Source: Acorus gramineus
Lineage: Eukaryota > Streptophyta > Magnoliopsida > Acorales > Acoraceae
Assembly (NCBI GenBank): GCA_030737835.1
Contig: CM060855.1
Location: 18,932,162-18,996,161 of the forward strand
Reading direction: 5' to 3'
DNA length: 64,000 bases
The translations under genes and the position numbers were made by a program. Shown here piece by piece: positions 21,468 to 33,261 of the stretch; position 1 is the stretch's first letter; every line of letters starts with the position of its first letter. The notes below the pieces were generated by a model, which ran no database searches, was not told where the DNA came from, and saw only the letters and a program-made list of their open reading frames with translations.

Positions 21468-22058
21468 GTGCTCAATGAGCGAAGCTTGCATGCGATGAGG
21501 TCTGAAGATCTCCTGAGGTCAGCCCAAGAGCTCGCTCATCGTAGAGAAGCACAGCTGAAGTCGGCTGAGGAACAGATTGTGATCGCGAAGCGAGCACGCC
21601 TTGCTGCGGAACTCGCTGAATCCTCTGCTCGTCGGGACTTGTTTGCTGCTCAAGTTTGGGCTGTTGCTGCTGAAGAACATGTGAGAGAGCTCCTTGAGCT
21701 GAAGTTCTCCCAGTCCTTCGATCATGCTTCCTTTTCCCTGCGGGCGCCCAACGCAGAAAAGTGAGTTGAGGCACTGATGTGTGAGTTGGAGGAGCAACAA
21801 GTCAAACTCTGCGAACTTCGAGCCAACTGTGCTGTTGCTTTCGAGGATGGTCTGTCGAGGGGTCGAGCAGAAGCCTTCACGACTATGAGGGACCAAATGA
21901 AGGAGATTTCAGATTCTTTGACGACTTATGCCGAGAAGAACTACAATTGTGGATATCGTCAAGGTTATGATGATAGATTCAACAACGTCTCTCCTCGTAT
22001 CGCCGCCGATCCTCCTCCTGGTCTTGATTCTGGCCCTGATGATGGGTCTCAAATCTAG
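21468..22058 (+). CDS. Transposase_28-like C-terminal coiled-coil exon
   Basis: Starts after the acceptor tggtag with VLNERSLHAMRSEDLL. Heptad-rich, Glu/Ala/Arg-rich helix to about 21760, one TGA at 21762-21764, then more coiled coil and the tail AEKNYNCGYRQGYDDRFNN. Ends at the stop near 22056. Confidence 0.6.
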
Positions 22059-22059
22059 A

Positions 22060-22747
22060 CATTTTGTAAAAAACAATGTTTTCATAAACGACTTGTCTTT
22101 TACATGTCTGCTTGTTTTTCGCATGATCTGAATGTTTGGAGTGCTTATTGTCATGATAATAGAGTTTTGTGCCCACTTGATGGACTAGCTCTGATTTATC
22201 CCGTCATCGCGACCTCCGTAGGGCCGGGGCCCCTAGAAACCCGATGAATAACAAGGGAAGGTTATCCCTTTTTTCGTCCTCATCGTGTGAGGACGTCTTG
22301 TGCCCTCCTTCTGCTCCTGCTTGAGGGTTTTGAAGATGGAATGCTTAGGACGAGAAGGAAGTACCCTTTCAAAATTGAGTCCATGACTAATTCTGTTCGT
22401 CCTTTCCTAGCTACCTCCAAAGATTGGTCGTAGAGCCTGGGCTCTATGCAACCGTGTGAGCATAGGGGGAAGCTTGTACTTCCTAACGACCTCATCGTTT
22501 GAGTGTAACCTATGTGTCTCACTTTTGCAAACCTTTTACTCGAGTGCTTATCGATGGATGGGGCATCCCTTGCGTGACCTCTTACAAAGAGTGCTCATCC
22601 GATTGACCTGAACTGGATCAACGGGTGACCTCCATGGAGTGTTATACTGGCGACCTCCGTGGAGTGCTTTATTTGAAACGAAGTTCACACGCGACTTTCA
22701 AGGGGTTCTCATTCACATAAAATATTTCAAAAAAAAATCCTTTTATT
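22060..22747. other. Non-coding spacer between antisense gene and pol
   Basis: Lies between the 3' ends of two convergent coding regions of the Tat element. It contains a repeated phrase, gacctcc(g/a)tggagtg, at 22625-22670. No gene is supported. Confidence 0.5.
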
Positions 22748-22883
22748 TTAGAAGTAATACTTTTTCAAATGCATTACATTGCGAGGTCTTATGAGTGCCT
22801 CTCCATTCATTCGCTCTAGATAATAAGCTCCTTTGGGACCCAGTCCAACGACCTTGTACGAGCCCTCCCAGCTGGGTTCGAGC
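22748..22883 (-). pseudogene. Tat pol C-terminus, distal fragment
   Basis: The minus strand reads EPSWEGSYKVVGLGPKGAY, then ALIRPRNVMHLKKYY and a stop at 22748-22750. This is the standard end of a Ty3/Gypsy polyprotein (WEGPYKV-type motif). The upstream part of the same frame lies at 26441 on, across the solo LTR insertion. Confidence 0.8.
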
Positions 22884-25800
22884 TGTCACGCCCCCGGGGC
22901 GGCTGTCCCTAAGACGTGGCAATATATAAAGTATCAGCTATCAAGTACAAGAGGTCAATAATGACTCCAATAAATAACACACAAGCTGGCAAAGCAATGA
23001 TAACTGATAACTCAACTGAAAAGCAGAAGCATAAAATATCAATAAGTCTGTAAACCAAAAATATCATTACAGACTCGAATACACAATCAATGTCCTGTGA
23101 GAGCCAAGTCTAGTCAAAATAAAATACAACATGTGCCACATGCACGATTTACAATACATACAATCACTCTAGGACTGTTGACAGCCTCGCACTCACCACC
23201 CGCCGGGTAAAACGTTCCACGCACATAAGACCACGCTACCGGAAAGCTCCAGCTCCACGCCCAACACTGCCCCTGAAAAGAAATAGTATGCGAGGGGTGA
23301 GCTACAAGCTCAGTGAGTGGCTGGAAACCAATCACCATTACAACAGTTTAATGTTAAGGCAATTTCCTTTCAAGGAAAACATGGGTGGAAACCCAATGGA
23401 TAACAAGGTCACACGGCAACACGACCAACCTCATCCTCACCCTCACTCCCAGAAGGATACTCTTGGGACTCTTGGGGAGAGACCATACCGTTGGTCGAAG
23501 AGACGCAGAATTACTGGTCTACACAACACTACTAGATCATCTACATCGAGATAACTGCCCAACGATGTCTCTGAACATCGATACGTAACCGGACCCAATA
23601 ACTATGGGAACAGATGAAAAACGAATGGGTCACGTGGTGATGTGACTTCACCTCATCCTCATCCTCACCCCTAAGGGTGATACAGGACTGTTGGAAGAAA
23701 AACTTTTGTTCTACACCCTTCGTCATCCGATAGCCCTCTCCCGAGCAGCCTCTACCTGTTATACTCCCATGATCAGTACATCTGCTGAATGCATCGGTAG
23801 TATATATAGGTGAGAGCCCTCTATCAGGACAGCTTTAACGTCGGGTAGCTTCAACACGGATCCGAAGAAAGGGAGAACAATTCCACGCTTGAAAAATCAT
23901 CCGGTAGCCCTCTCCCGCGTAGCCTCTACCTGTCGGCCTTTCACGATCGGTACATCAACCAGATGCGTACCGCGATACACATCAGTAGCACCTACAAGTG
24001 ATGGCACCAAACAGGACAGCTTCGACGCTGGGGTGTTCGACGCACAACAATGTCAGGAGGAAACAACCCACGTTTGCAAAGCGAATCCTATGGGAAAGTC
24101 AACTACGCTCGATAATCACATATCGATGATATCGAATACTCTTGTACTCCCACACGGTTGCGTCGCTCGGACACAAGGGGTTGCCTCTGCTCTCACGCAA
24201 AAATAAGCCCAAGGCACATAACCCATCTGGCGGTTCATACACACGCCTAGCACAGGTAGGCCAAGCTTAATGCCATAACTACCGGCTTAACAAAACCGAT
24301 AAGATAATGAATTCTCCTGAATTCCAAACGAATGCATCACTCAGATGCACGGGGGCGATTACATCGCTAGCGTTCTAACTAATAAGGTACAACCTGACAA
24401 CGGGTCATACCCACGCTTATTTCAGATAGGCCTAATCAGTTTTAATATGCGCATAAATATCCAGGAGAATTTTATCTTAGTTATGTACATGAACTACATG
24501 CACGATAACATATCAAATAATTATAGGGATACTCCATAACATGGATAAACAATATATATACCATGCATGGGCTAAATAATATGCATACAAGCCTACAAGC
24601 ATACCTCATGTAAGCATACAAGCATACCTCATACAAGCATACTATCATTCAAGCATATATCCTAAAATGTGTTGGATATCACCATCTTAAAAAGGAAGGG
24701 TCAAGCGCGATCTCGCGCACTTACAGGTGCATGCCAATATTCTCAAACGAACCTGAGTCGAGTAGGAAATCGCATCTAATTACTCAGTTCCTGCAAAGAG
24801 GGAGGGCGAGAGAGAGGAAAAGTTTCATCCTCTTCGGAAGCTGGTCATAGCTTTGCCCCAACAAGATGGGTGCAACAGCCATACCACGTCCTCCAGTCTT
24901 ATGACCAGGGGATATTAAGTATGCACCCGGTTATTAACCCCAAGTTTAATCATGCTAGATATTACTAACATCGGGAGGTAGTACTATAAATATGGTTGGA
25001 TCAAACCACTCACCGCAACCCGGATCGCCGCGCGTCCGGTCTACGAGATCTACAAAACACAACCAATGATCCACAATTAAATATGGAACCTCCTATCACA
25101 CATATAAGCATACTTCATGAAGACCCTAACTTTTGATACTTCCATATTATCACACAAGACACATGCAAACAACTCCTTGACACACAACCAAGCAAAACTG
25201 CCAAACCTGCTGCAACCAGCCCTACTAATTGATCTCCACAGCACCCAATACACTTCCAAAAATTATGAAATAAATCATGCACATTCTCTGATATGCTAGG
25301 CTCATAATCCATGATGACATTAAAACCTAATTTTGCCTCTACAATCTCAAAATAAATTATTTCCAGAAGCAGGTCAATTCCTACGCGAATCTGGATAGGC
25401 CATGCAAAACAGGTTCTAACTTACACCACAGATATCATAATGACCCCAAATTTCATATATAACAACTAGACACATAGATGATCATATCATATGAAGATAT
25501 GATCCTAAAAAAAGTGCCTCTAAATACTAGATTCACTGAGATCTTTAAAATACAGAGTGCTGCTTACCAAAATAGGGGGAGGGAAATGCGGAGATGCAGG
25601 GTTTTCGATACACCCACGACCACCTCAACCACCACCACCACCACCACTACCACCACCTCATCAGCATCTCCTCAAGCCCTTCATGGCAGAAAACAGGGGT
25701 GCAAAGGGGGCATGAGAAGGGGATAGAGAGAAGAGAAACAACAACAACAACAACACATACTCACCCTTTCTCACTCTTTCTTATGCTTCTTCTTCATCTT

Positions 25801-26440
25801 TTCCTCCATTAACAACACACACAAAAAAAAAAAACAGAGAGGAAGACGAGAGTGAGAGATTTCCACACAAAGGGGGCTTTAAATGGAAATAAAGTGAGTT
25901 GGTGGGGGGGGGGGGGGGGAGACCAAATCGTCCCTGATTAGAAATTCTGGACGGGCTTCACTAGAACAGCCATAACTTCTATGATATAGCTCCGAATTGC
26001 ACAATTCAAAATCCTTTGAAAATTCAAGAAGATTATCTACAACTTTCATGTTTATGCTAAGATCACATAATCCCTCCAGCTACTCTGAAATGTGAGCTCA
26101 ACATTGAACAGGGCTGCTGCTAGAATTTTCTCATCCCCGGGGTATACTTGAAAAAATACCCATAACTTTTACTACATGAATCCAGTTGATCTAATTCTAC
26201 TTTTTTATGAAAGCTAACTCAACACTGAACATCTCATGATAAAATCATATTTAAACCTCTTCATCTTGAATATTAACAAAATTAAATCCAAATACCAAAT
26301 CGGAAATGCATAACTTCTAGGAGAAAAAATTATATAGCCAAATTTTCAATCAGAGCACTCCAACTCCTGTAGGTAGCTAAAATTCAAAATTTTAGCGACT
26401 CCGATCGAAAGATAAGGCTCCAAATGACACAGACATTACA
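22884..26440. mobile_element. Solo LTR, long-LTR Ty3/Gypsy-like, copy 2
   Basis: Starts tgtcacgcccccggg and ends cattaca, 3557 bp, with an exact duplication cgagc at 22879-22883 and 26441-26445. It interrupts the Tat pol C-terminus, so it is younger than that element. It shares with copy 1 the start, the gcgaggggtgagctac segment (23290), the cgagatctac segment (25047) and the end with tccgatcgaaag. A (cca)n tract (25620-25660) and a 16-base G run (25904-25919) lie in the right third. No coding sequence is supported. Confidence 0.88.
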
Positions 26441-26506
26441 CGAGCTTACCATTAGATCTTTTTTTTAGGATTCGGGGAATACCTCCTGAAGGACCATGTC
26501 TCCTAC

Positions 26507-26854
26507 TCAAAAGCTTCGTCGCAAAACCCTCTTGTTGTAGCTTCGTGTGATCTGGTTCTGGTAGTTTGCCATTCTGATGGAAGCTGTTTCCCTTCGCTCA
26601 TCCCTCAGGTTTCGCGCCATGGTGCGGTATGCCCATAACACCGAGGGAAGCTTTTCAACCCAGTTGCCTTTGACCGCAATGAGCCGCTTCTTGATCCCGT
26701 CCAGGATCGTACGATTGGTGATCTCTGCCTGACCATTTCCTTGGGGGTAGCGTGGAGAGGAGAAAAGGTGCTTTATACCCAACTCCTTGCAAAACTCTCT
26801 CATGGTGGCATTATCAAATTGTGTTCCGTTGTCGGAGATTATGGTGTTCGGCAC
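26507..26854 (-). CDS. Open segment: Tat integrase core, C-terminal half
   Basis: 115 codons with the second catalytic Asp (SDNGTQFDN) and the Glu (GNGQAEITNRT), then LPSVLWAYRTM and an abrupt jump to RRETASIRMANYQNQ, where part of the domain is missing. A TGA just upstream separates it from the first catalytic Asp (TDYFTKW, 26950-26990). Confidence 0.75.
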   Translation of the reverse strand: MPNTIISDNGTQFDNATMREFCKELGIKHLFSSPRYPQGNGQAEITNRTILDGIKKRLIAVKGNWVEKLPSVLWAYRTMARNLRDERRETASIRMANYQNQITRSYNKRVLRRSF

Positions 26855-27451
26855 TCCGAATCAACACACAATCTCCTTCCAAAGGAAACTTTGCACTTCG
26901 ATATCGCGGATTCTAGCAAGGGCCACAGCCTCCACCCATTTGGTGAAATAGTCAGTGACAACCAGTAGGAATCGCTTCTGAGATGGCGCAAAGGGCATGG
27001 GCCTGACTATATTGAACCCCCATTGAGTGAACTGCCAGGGACTTGACAGTGTATTCAAATCCCTAGCTGGTCTGTGAATCAGGGGACCAAATTGCTGACA
27101 CTAATCGCATTTCCTCACTAGGTCGAGTGCGTCTTTCGCAAAGGTTGGCCAGAAATATCCGACTGTCAATACGCGTCTCGCCAAGGACCTTGAGGCCGTA
27201 TGGCTCCCGCATATTCCCGAATGCATTTCTTCCAACACTTCTTTAGCTTCCTCGAGATTGACGCACCTGAGGAGAGGGCCTTGAAAGCTTTGTTTGTATA
27301 GTACACCCTGATCAGAGATCAAGAACAGAGCGGATCGGCTCTTGATTTTCCTAGCTTCTTCTTTGTCTACTGGGAGGAAGTCGTCTTTCAGATAAGATAG
27401 GATGGGATCCATCCAAGTTGGTTCCCGGGTTATCTACTCCACTGCCATAAC

Positions 27452-28150
27452 CTATTCGGGGTGGGTAATGCCCAGCTCCCCTAAGAACTCGACCTGAATC
27501 TCTCGAAATGGCTCTTCTTCCAGATTTGCTAGGGAATTAGCTTGAGTATTCTGCTCGTGATCGATTGCGTGGATTTCCCACTCACCAATTTGTTTGAGCA
27601 AAGTACGTGTGAAGCTTTGATAAGCCACCATACGATCATCCTTCGTCTGATATTCTCCAGTACTCTGATATACCACGAGCTGAGAATCGTTGTAGATCAC
27701 TAGTTTATGGATGGCGAGATCTACGGTGAATTCCAAGCCTGCGATGAGTGCGTCGTCTTCGGCTTCATTGTTAGAAGCTTTGAATCTTAGTTTGATCGCG
27801 TGTTCAAACAGGAATCCGTCTTCACTGCGCAAGATCAGCCCTGCTCCCGACCCTTTTCGATTGGAGGCCCCATCGACATGGAGTGTCCAAGAAACTAGTC
27901 TGTAGTCAGAGATAGTACAGATCTGCTGCTGGGTAGGTGTTAGGTCGACGATGATGTCTACGATGACCTGTCCTTTGATTGCATTCTTGGGCCGAGAGTG
28001 GATATCAAAAGCTGAAAGTTCCACTGCCCATTGGAGCAACCATCCTGCGACATCCGCCTTTCGTAATACAGCTTTGAGAGGCGAGTCGGTGATGACATGG
28101 ATTGTATGGGCATGAAAGTAATGACATAGTTTTTGGGTGGAAACGAGCAA
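27452..28150 (-). CDS. Open segment: RT tail and archaeal-type RNase H of Tat
   Basis: 232 codons, the longest intact piece of this element. Metal-binding acidic residues are visible in VDGAS, NNEAED and YNDSQ. The Met at 28150 is internal; the frame continues upstream to 28212. Confidence 0.75.
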   Translation of the reverse strand: MLVSTQKLCHYFHAHTIHVITDSPLKAVLRKADVAGWLLQWAVELSAFDIHSRPKNAIKGQVIVDIIVDLTPTQQQICTISDYRLVSWTLHVDGASNRKGSGAGLILRSEDGFLFEHAIKLRFKASNNEAEDDALIAGLEFTVDLAIHKLVIYNDSQLVVYQSTGEYQTKDDRMVAYQSFTRTLLKQIGEWEIHAIDHEQNTQANSLANLEEEPFREIQVEFLGELGITHPE

Positions 28151-28223
28151 GGCAAACGCAAGCTTCTCGATGCGGGAATACCTGGTTTTCGCCCCGCTGA
28201 GCGCCTTACTCGCATGTCTTTAT

Positions 28224-28823
28224 GTGATTGTGTAGCCCTAGCCCCAGGTGATTATGTTGTGTTATCTAAACCTAGGTGAAATGTTTATTGTTTATGGAGG
28301 TTTGATTGACAATGGAAAATATGGGATTTATGTTTATAATGTTCTATCTACACTGATATTCTTGATATGTATACCCTTAAGTCTTCTTGTGATTGTGTAT
28401 TCCTAACTCTAGGTGACTATGGATTGTAATCTAAACCTAGGTTAAATGTTGGTTATTTATGGAAGTTTGATTTGCCTTAAAAAATGTGGCATTTATGTTT
28501 ACATTGTTCTATGTACATTGATATTCTTGATATGTAGAGCCTTATGTAATCTTTTGATTGTGCTGCCCTAGCCCCATGTGATCATGTCCTGTTATCTAAA
28601 CCTAAGTGAAATGTTTATTGTTGATGGTGGTTTGATTCACAATAGAAAATATGGAATTTATGTTTACACTGTTCTATGTATACTAGTATTTTTGATATGT
28701 ACACTCTTAAGTCTTCTAGTGATTGTGTATCCTTAACCCTAGGTGATTATACATTATTATCTAAACCTAGATTCAATGGTGGTTCTTTATGGAGATTTGA
28801 CGGGCCTTCAAAAATGTGGCATG
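28224..28823. repeat. 165-bp tandem (satellite-like) array with dimeric pattern
   Basis: gtgattgtg or its variants start at 28224, 28389, 28554 and 28719, exactly 165 bp apart. Units 1 and 3 share agccctagcccca and tgattcacaatagaaaat-type text. Units 2 and 4 share cctaac and ccttmaaaaatgtggca. The array is therefore two 330-bp dimers. The last unit is cut at about 28823. Confidence 0.9.
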
Positions 28824-28829
28824 TTATGG

Positions 28830-29739
28830 CCCCAAACATCACCTGGGTAACAGAGATCGGGACAACCATGGCCCCAACCATCTTATGAAAGTTGTACATC
28901 CTCTCTTCGTTGTGATATTAGCTTCCCCAAGAAGATTATACTTCATAATGACTTTGACCTCATTGAATCTTCATCTTTCAACTAATTCACTGACAATATA
29001 AGCATGCATTGTTAGTTCTACAGATGTTAACCATGTCTGCATCTCCCTTATATGTACAAGCTTCCATGATTGAATCCATTCTTGAACAATAATAATAGTA
29101 ATATGCAAATATGAAAAGGTGACTAACATGAATTCCATGTATTCAAGATTTTTTTATGACATATTTAAATTCTATTATAACCCAACATGTACATATGTAT
29201 ATAGCAATATCATTTGTTATGCATGTACATATAACAATGTACTCATAACACTGTAACATAAAACATAGGTTTTCCATCGCCAATCATATCTTCATAACCA
29301 ATTAAACCAATAAGCTATGTTACATAACATGGAAAATAATATATAAAGTGTACATATGTGTTGTGATGCCTCACCCCACCCAAGAAGAAAATAGTGTATA
29401 TAAAGTGCATGCATACCTATGGGGTTTGTCGGGGGCGTCGCCATTGATGGTTTTCGGAGCCAGGTCGTTGCGGTTGATGGACTTCGGAGTCGGGTTGCCT
29501 CTGTTGATGGTGGGCATGGGTGGTGAGGGATTTCATATATGGAGGGGGTTTGAAATTGATTCGTTGCCGTTGAAGGAGGGAGGATCAGAGGTCTCTGCCG
29601 TCGACAGAGGGGGATTGGAGGTCTTCGACATCGATGGAGGGGGGATCGGCGCTCGATGTTGTCGATGGTGGGAGCTCCATGCCGTCAATGTAGGGGGGAT
29701 CGGAGCTCGACGCCATTGATAAAGGACAGGGTTATGAAG
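28830..29739. other. No gene seen; right interior of candidate MULE
   Basis: 28830-29340 is AT-rich with no features. 29418-29730 is GC-richer, with imperfect repeats of gggggatcggagctcgacg and cgccattgat. Its open frame (29348-29719) is low-complexity, and I see no protein family. Confidence 0.45.
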
Positions 29740-29989
29740 AGGAGCACGAAAGTGTTGATGGGGAAGAATAAGAGGGTTATATTTGGGAAGATGGAAGAGT
29801 AAAAAAGGAAGAATAAACAGCATATTCAACAAAAGTTAGGGCCATAGACCCGTAAAAAATAACTTATGGATTTAAAGAAAACAAAAAAAATCAAGGGACT
29901 AATTGATAATATAGAGGTATTCGCATGGACCTCTAATTAGTTTTCTCAAAAACTAAAGAAAATGATATGTTTAGTCTTTATGCAACCCC

Positions 29990-30245
29990 ATTTGCAGTCT
30001 ACAATAAGAAATTTGACTTTCTGTGATGAACTAAATCCGTCGCTAAAGGGTATTAGCGATGGACATTAGCCAGGCCGTCGTCGTTGGGAGTGTTGGCAAA
30101 AGTCATGGGACGGACTTCGCTCACCGCCGTTGACCCTTTAGGGGATGGTAGTAGGCCGTCGCTATTGATGTCCTAAGGCCACACAACTGACCTTTTAGTG
30201 ACGGTCTACATCTGTCGCCATTGACAATTTAGCGACGATATTTTC
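29990..30245. mobile_element. CACTA-like subterminal repeat cluster, unit B
   Basis: Several inverted and direct copies of ccgtcgctaaa / tttagtgacgg / ttagcgatgg lie in 250 bp. Clusters like this are typical of transposon subterminal regions, often CACTA. The same cluster lies at 47995-48215 in unit C. No terminal sequence is identified. Confidence 0.4.
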
Positions 30246-33200
30246 TTTTTTTATACCGGAATATGTAAATTTATTATAATTAAAACATTTAAATAAATAC
30301 AACATCCATTTATTTTCATTCAACTCATACAAACACATATTGAAGATAATTTTAGATAGCAAATTTACAAAAAATGAAAATAAACATTAATATAAAAATA
30401 ATCTCCTACAACAAGATATTTTCATTTACAACAAATATTCTTCCTTTCTGCATCTAAAAATGTGAACATAGAAGCATTTGACTAACTCACGTGAAAAAGG
30501 TTACGACAATGATATGAATTTCTTGTCAAAATTCTTCAACCATAACTTGATTTTGATTTCTTCATTTTGTCTTTCACGGGTTCATCAAGAGGTGTCTTTA
30601 TATACTCTGAAGCAAAATACTAAACATCTTGCACAAAAAAAAAAAAAAAAATATAAATCGAACTCTAAGATGTATATATTATATAAAACTCCCATAAAAA
30701 ATGATATGAATAGAGGGGGTGCCAATGGCACTGGCTATAATATAGTATCGTGTGCAGTCCTCCACATATTATTAGGGATGGTAACACTAGAAACTTTAAG
30801 CAAATAGTCCCATTATCCCCATGTATTAAAATGGAAATATGAAACCTGCTTACCAGATTGCACCTCTTAAGATTGGGAAACTTTCGAATGACAATTATAG
30901 TCATCTGTAGCTATTACAGAGAGTTTCATTTATAGCCTTGCTCTCATACATGAATAGTTACATATAAATGTCCAACGAGGATATACCTGGTTACATGAAA
31001 CATATAATTTTTCACTTTTTGTATAAATAAATCATGCAATTCATTTGAATACATGCCCCATTTTTATTAAAATACATGTTTTGTTGTGTGTGATATTCAT
31101 TTATCAATACATGTGAGGACTGTATGCGAAACAATTAAAATGAATGTTGCATTTGAATCAAACACATCAAAATAGTTTGATATTTAGATTAAAATTCTAT
31201 TCAATTTAATAAAATTTGTATGGTCAGGAAGCCTGTAAATAAGATCTTTTTATTGAGGACAAAGATTTAGAATTATTTCTTCAAAGTTATTGGTAATGTT
31301 AAAACAATAAAAATCTATCCTTACCAAAAAAAAAAACAAAAAAAAAAAACAAAGTCTATTGTTTTCTACCTCTCTTTTTGAAGGTTTTCTACTCTCTTCA
31401 GGTTGTGTACAAAACCTCTCCAGAACTATATTTAATGACTGGGCATGTGATAACAGTCATTACATAAATGCACACTAATTAAGGATTGTTATTTCTTACG
31501 CAGGTAGTGTAAAACAATAATGTTGCACTAATCCAATAGTTTCCATCTAAGAATTAATTGACTAAGCGAGATTAAGCAGGCATTAATCGATTTTTCTTTT
31601 TTATAGCAAAAAAAATTTAAATATACATGCATACAGATGTATATGAAAATATAAAATAAATGCAAAGAATATAAAATCAAATAATCAGATTAAACTCCGC
31701 TTAATTTCCGGTTAATCCCCGCCTAGCCATTTCATCCCCGTGATGGCCAATGCTTAATCCCATAGATGAGGCGGGCTAGTTACGATTCCATCTAGGCGGC
31801 CACTTAATCTCCGTCTAATCCCGCTTTTTAGAACACTAGTAGGAACTAATAGCGAACTGGCACTTTGCCTTCAGGTAACTGATGTCGCTTGCCTAGCTCG
31901 GCCCTCTGAATTTAAATTGTGAAATTCTAAGTTGTTATTAAATGGGAATTAATGCTAGTTTCTTTAATGTTATATGCATTGCTAATATCATACACAGGTG
32001 CAAAAGTAGGTATAAGTGTTAGAAACTTTGTGAGGAAAGTGTGTTCCTTCTATTTGTTTTCTTGGTTTGGGACTCCTCAAACATAGTTTCATATTGATCT
32101 TTTTTTAAATTAAAATTTTCCTTAAAAGGAAGAAAGTTGGTGCTTCGGTAGGATCCCAAGTGGGGAAGGACTTGTGGATGCATTTGCATTTTGTATTTGG
32201 TCTTGGGTCTGGTTCCGATAACCGCCGCGTGAATAGAGGCGGACGATTGCAAAACGGATGAACGTTTTATTCAAAACGGCTCTCTTCCTTAGCCTCTATA
32301 AAAAGAGACTAAAGGACTGTACGATATATGCAATCTCGGCGCTCTCTCTTATTCCAATTTTTTTTTTCTTCCTTTTGGCGATTGTTTAAGTCAGCGACTG
32401 ATTTACATATCTTCTTTCTGCTGCATCAGAGGAGAAGATCAGTGAGGCTAGGTGTTTGTATCCAGGGAGCAGATCGTTGAGTACCCTGTGCGATTGAGAG
32501 GACGATTCTGTTCTTAAGACATCGTATAACATGCCTCCATCCAGGTCATCTCTGAAACTCATTATCTCTTGTTTTGTTTTTTTTATCCACTGCATGCAAG
32601 TTTAATCTAATTTCGAAAAAGGTTTTTCCAACAATAGGGACCAAAAAAGAATGAATACACAGAATGACACTCATATGATAACAACATTGCCAATTTTAAA
32701 TAAACCCAGGACATGTGAAAATATGCTATTGAATATATCAGAAGATATCTCAATTTCTAATATAGGAACGAATGGCTTGGGTAACAGAAAAAAAACCATG
32801 ATTTAAGTATAAAAGATAAATGAAATGATTTTTTCTAATGTATACTAATCTAATATAATATCAAAGAGAAAATAAAATAATGACTTGTTAAGCTGTGCAG
32901 CCTGGGCATCCTTTTGTACATTCATTTCCATAGAAATAAATATACCTCTGAAATTACCAATGATAAAGTAACAAAATGTTAATTTTTTAAATTTCCTCAT
33001 TGTATTTGGAGTAATCATCTGGTAACAAATATATTTCAAGTGGTGCTCCCAAACATGGCATCAAAATAATTGCATCCATTTGCAAAAGACCAATAAAACA
33101 GTAAAAACAAACGACAAAGACAAGATATACCAAACAGAGCAATAAACAAAAAAAACACGAATCAGGCATGCAAAAAAAAAAAAAAAAAACAACAACACTT

Positions 33201-33261
33201 TTGTCTACATACACAGCTATTTAACAAAATGGTTCTCCACAGAATTATCAGAGTCAGTTGC
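30246..33261. other. 3' flank of BTB gene B, no other gene
   Basis: AT-rich, aligned with 48216-51312. It contains a MITE-like segment whose end is ccgctttttagaacac (31690-31830) and a region 32040-32600 with no supported ORF. Short ORFs here are not conserved in frame with unit C and are not called. Confidence 0.5.

Larger units (their letters stand above)
19846..22058 (+). pseudogene. Transposase_28-like antisense gene of the Tat element
   Basis: Starts at the ATG 19846 behind a TATA-like tatttaaag (about 19772). Residues 40-90 (LSLPLPHLVAEFLDFFGLHP, YRVLMCVVALGKKTEVELGL) match the plant Transposase_28 (putative gypsy-type transposon) domain. The middle is Ala/Pro/Thr-rich. The C-terminal part is a charged coiled coil, ending with an aromatic and acidic motif (GYRQGYDDRFNN). 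An intron fits at 21388-21467 (gtgagt to tggtag); it joins two frames in phase 0, giving about 710 codons. The frame is intact but carries nonsense codons near 20155, 20260, 20434, 20635 and 21762, so it is a dead copy altered by point changes only. Its function in Tat elements is unknown. Confidence 0.75.
18540..28212 (-). mobile_element. Tat-type Ty3/Gypsy retrotransposon, 5' part missing, decayed
   Basis: Reading right to left: the end of RT, a second RNase H of the archaeal type, integrase, the pol C-terminus, then an antisense gene (19846-22058) and an LTR-like region with 60-bp repeats. A dual RNase H and an antisense gene between pol and the 3' LTR are marks of the Tat lineage. The gag, protease, most of RT and the 5' LTR are absent; the sequence breaks at about 28212 into the satellite array. 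A long solo LTR sits inside the pol C-terminus. The 3' LTR borders were not resolved. Confidence 0.8.
26441..28212 (-). pseudogene. Tat pol fragment: archaeal-type RNase H and integrase
   Basis: From the right: the RT tail and connection (YSRIEKLAFALL, ITDSPLKAVLRK), then a second RNase H (WTLHVDGASNRKGSGAGL, NNEAEDDALIAGL, YNDSQLVV) at 27452-28150. Next is the integrase zinc domain (27101-27412), which ends KCD followed by TAG where KCDxCQ is expected. The core follows, with TDYFTKWVEA, SDNGTQF and GNGQAEITNRT. Further stops lie at 26861 (CGA to TGA type) and after RRSF, and part of the integrase after LWAYRTM is deleted. The frame resumes beyond the solo LTR at 22883. Confidence 0.85.
17801..29947. 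mobile_element. Candidate 12.1-kb MULE-type element with nested retroelements
   Basis: The left end (gggaaatttaattagaggtcc) and the right end (ggacctctaattagttttctc) are inverted copies, and the match continues inward for about 150 bp (cttgactttttt, gttttctttaaatccctaaa). The flanks aaacactaa (17792-17800) and aaaaactaa (29948-29956) match at 8 of 9 bases. Unit C keeps the right terminus (about 47700-47928) with the same flank. No transposase is seen between the ends; the interior is Tat-type Gypsy, a solo LTR and satellite. It could be a non-autonomous element, or two separate termini that happen to face each other. Confidence 0.5.

Noticed and set aside
20159..21896. Minus-strand ORFs of 100-163 codons
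   Set aside because: Shadows of the plus-strand Transposase_28-like gene; the low-complexity composition keeps other frames open.
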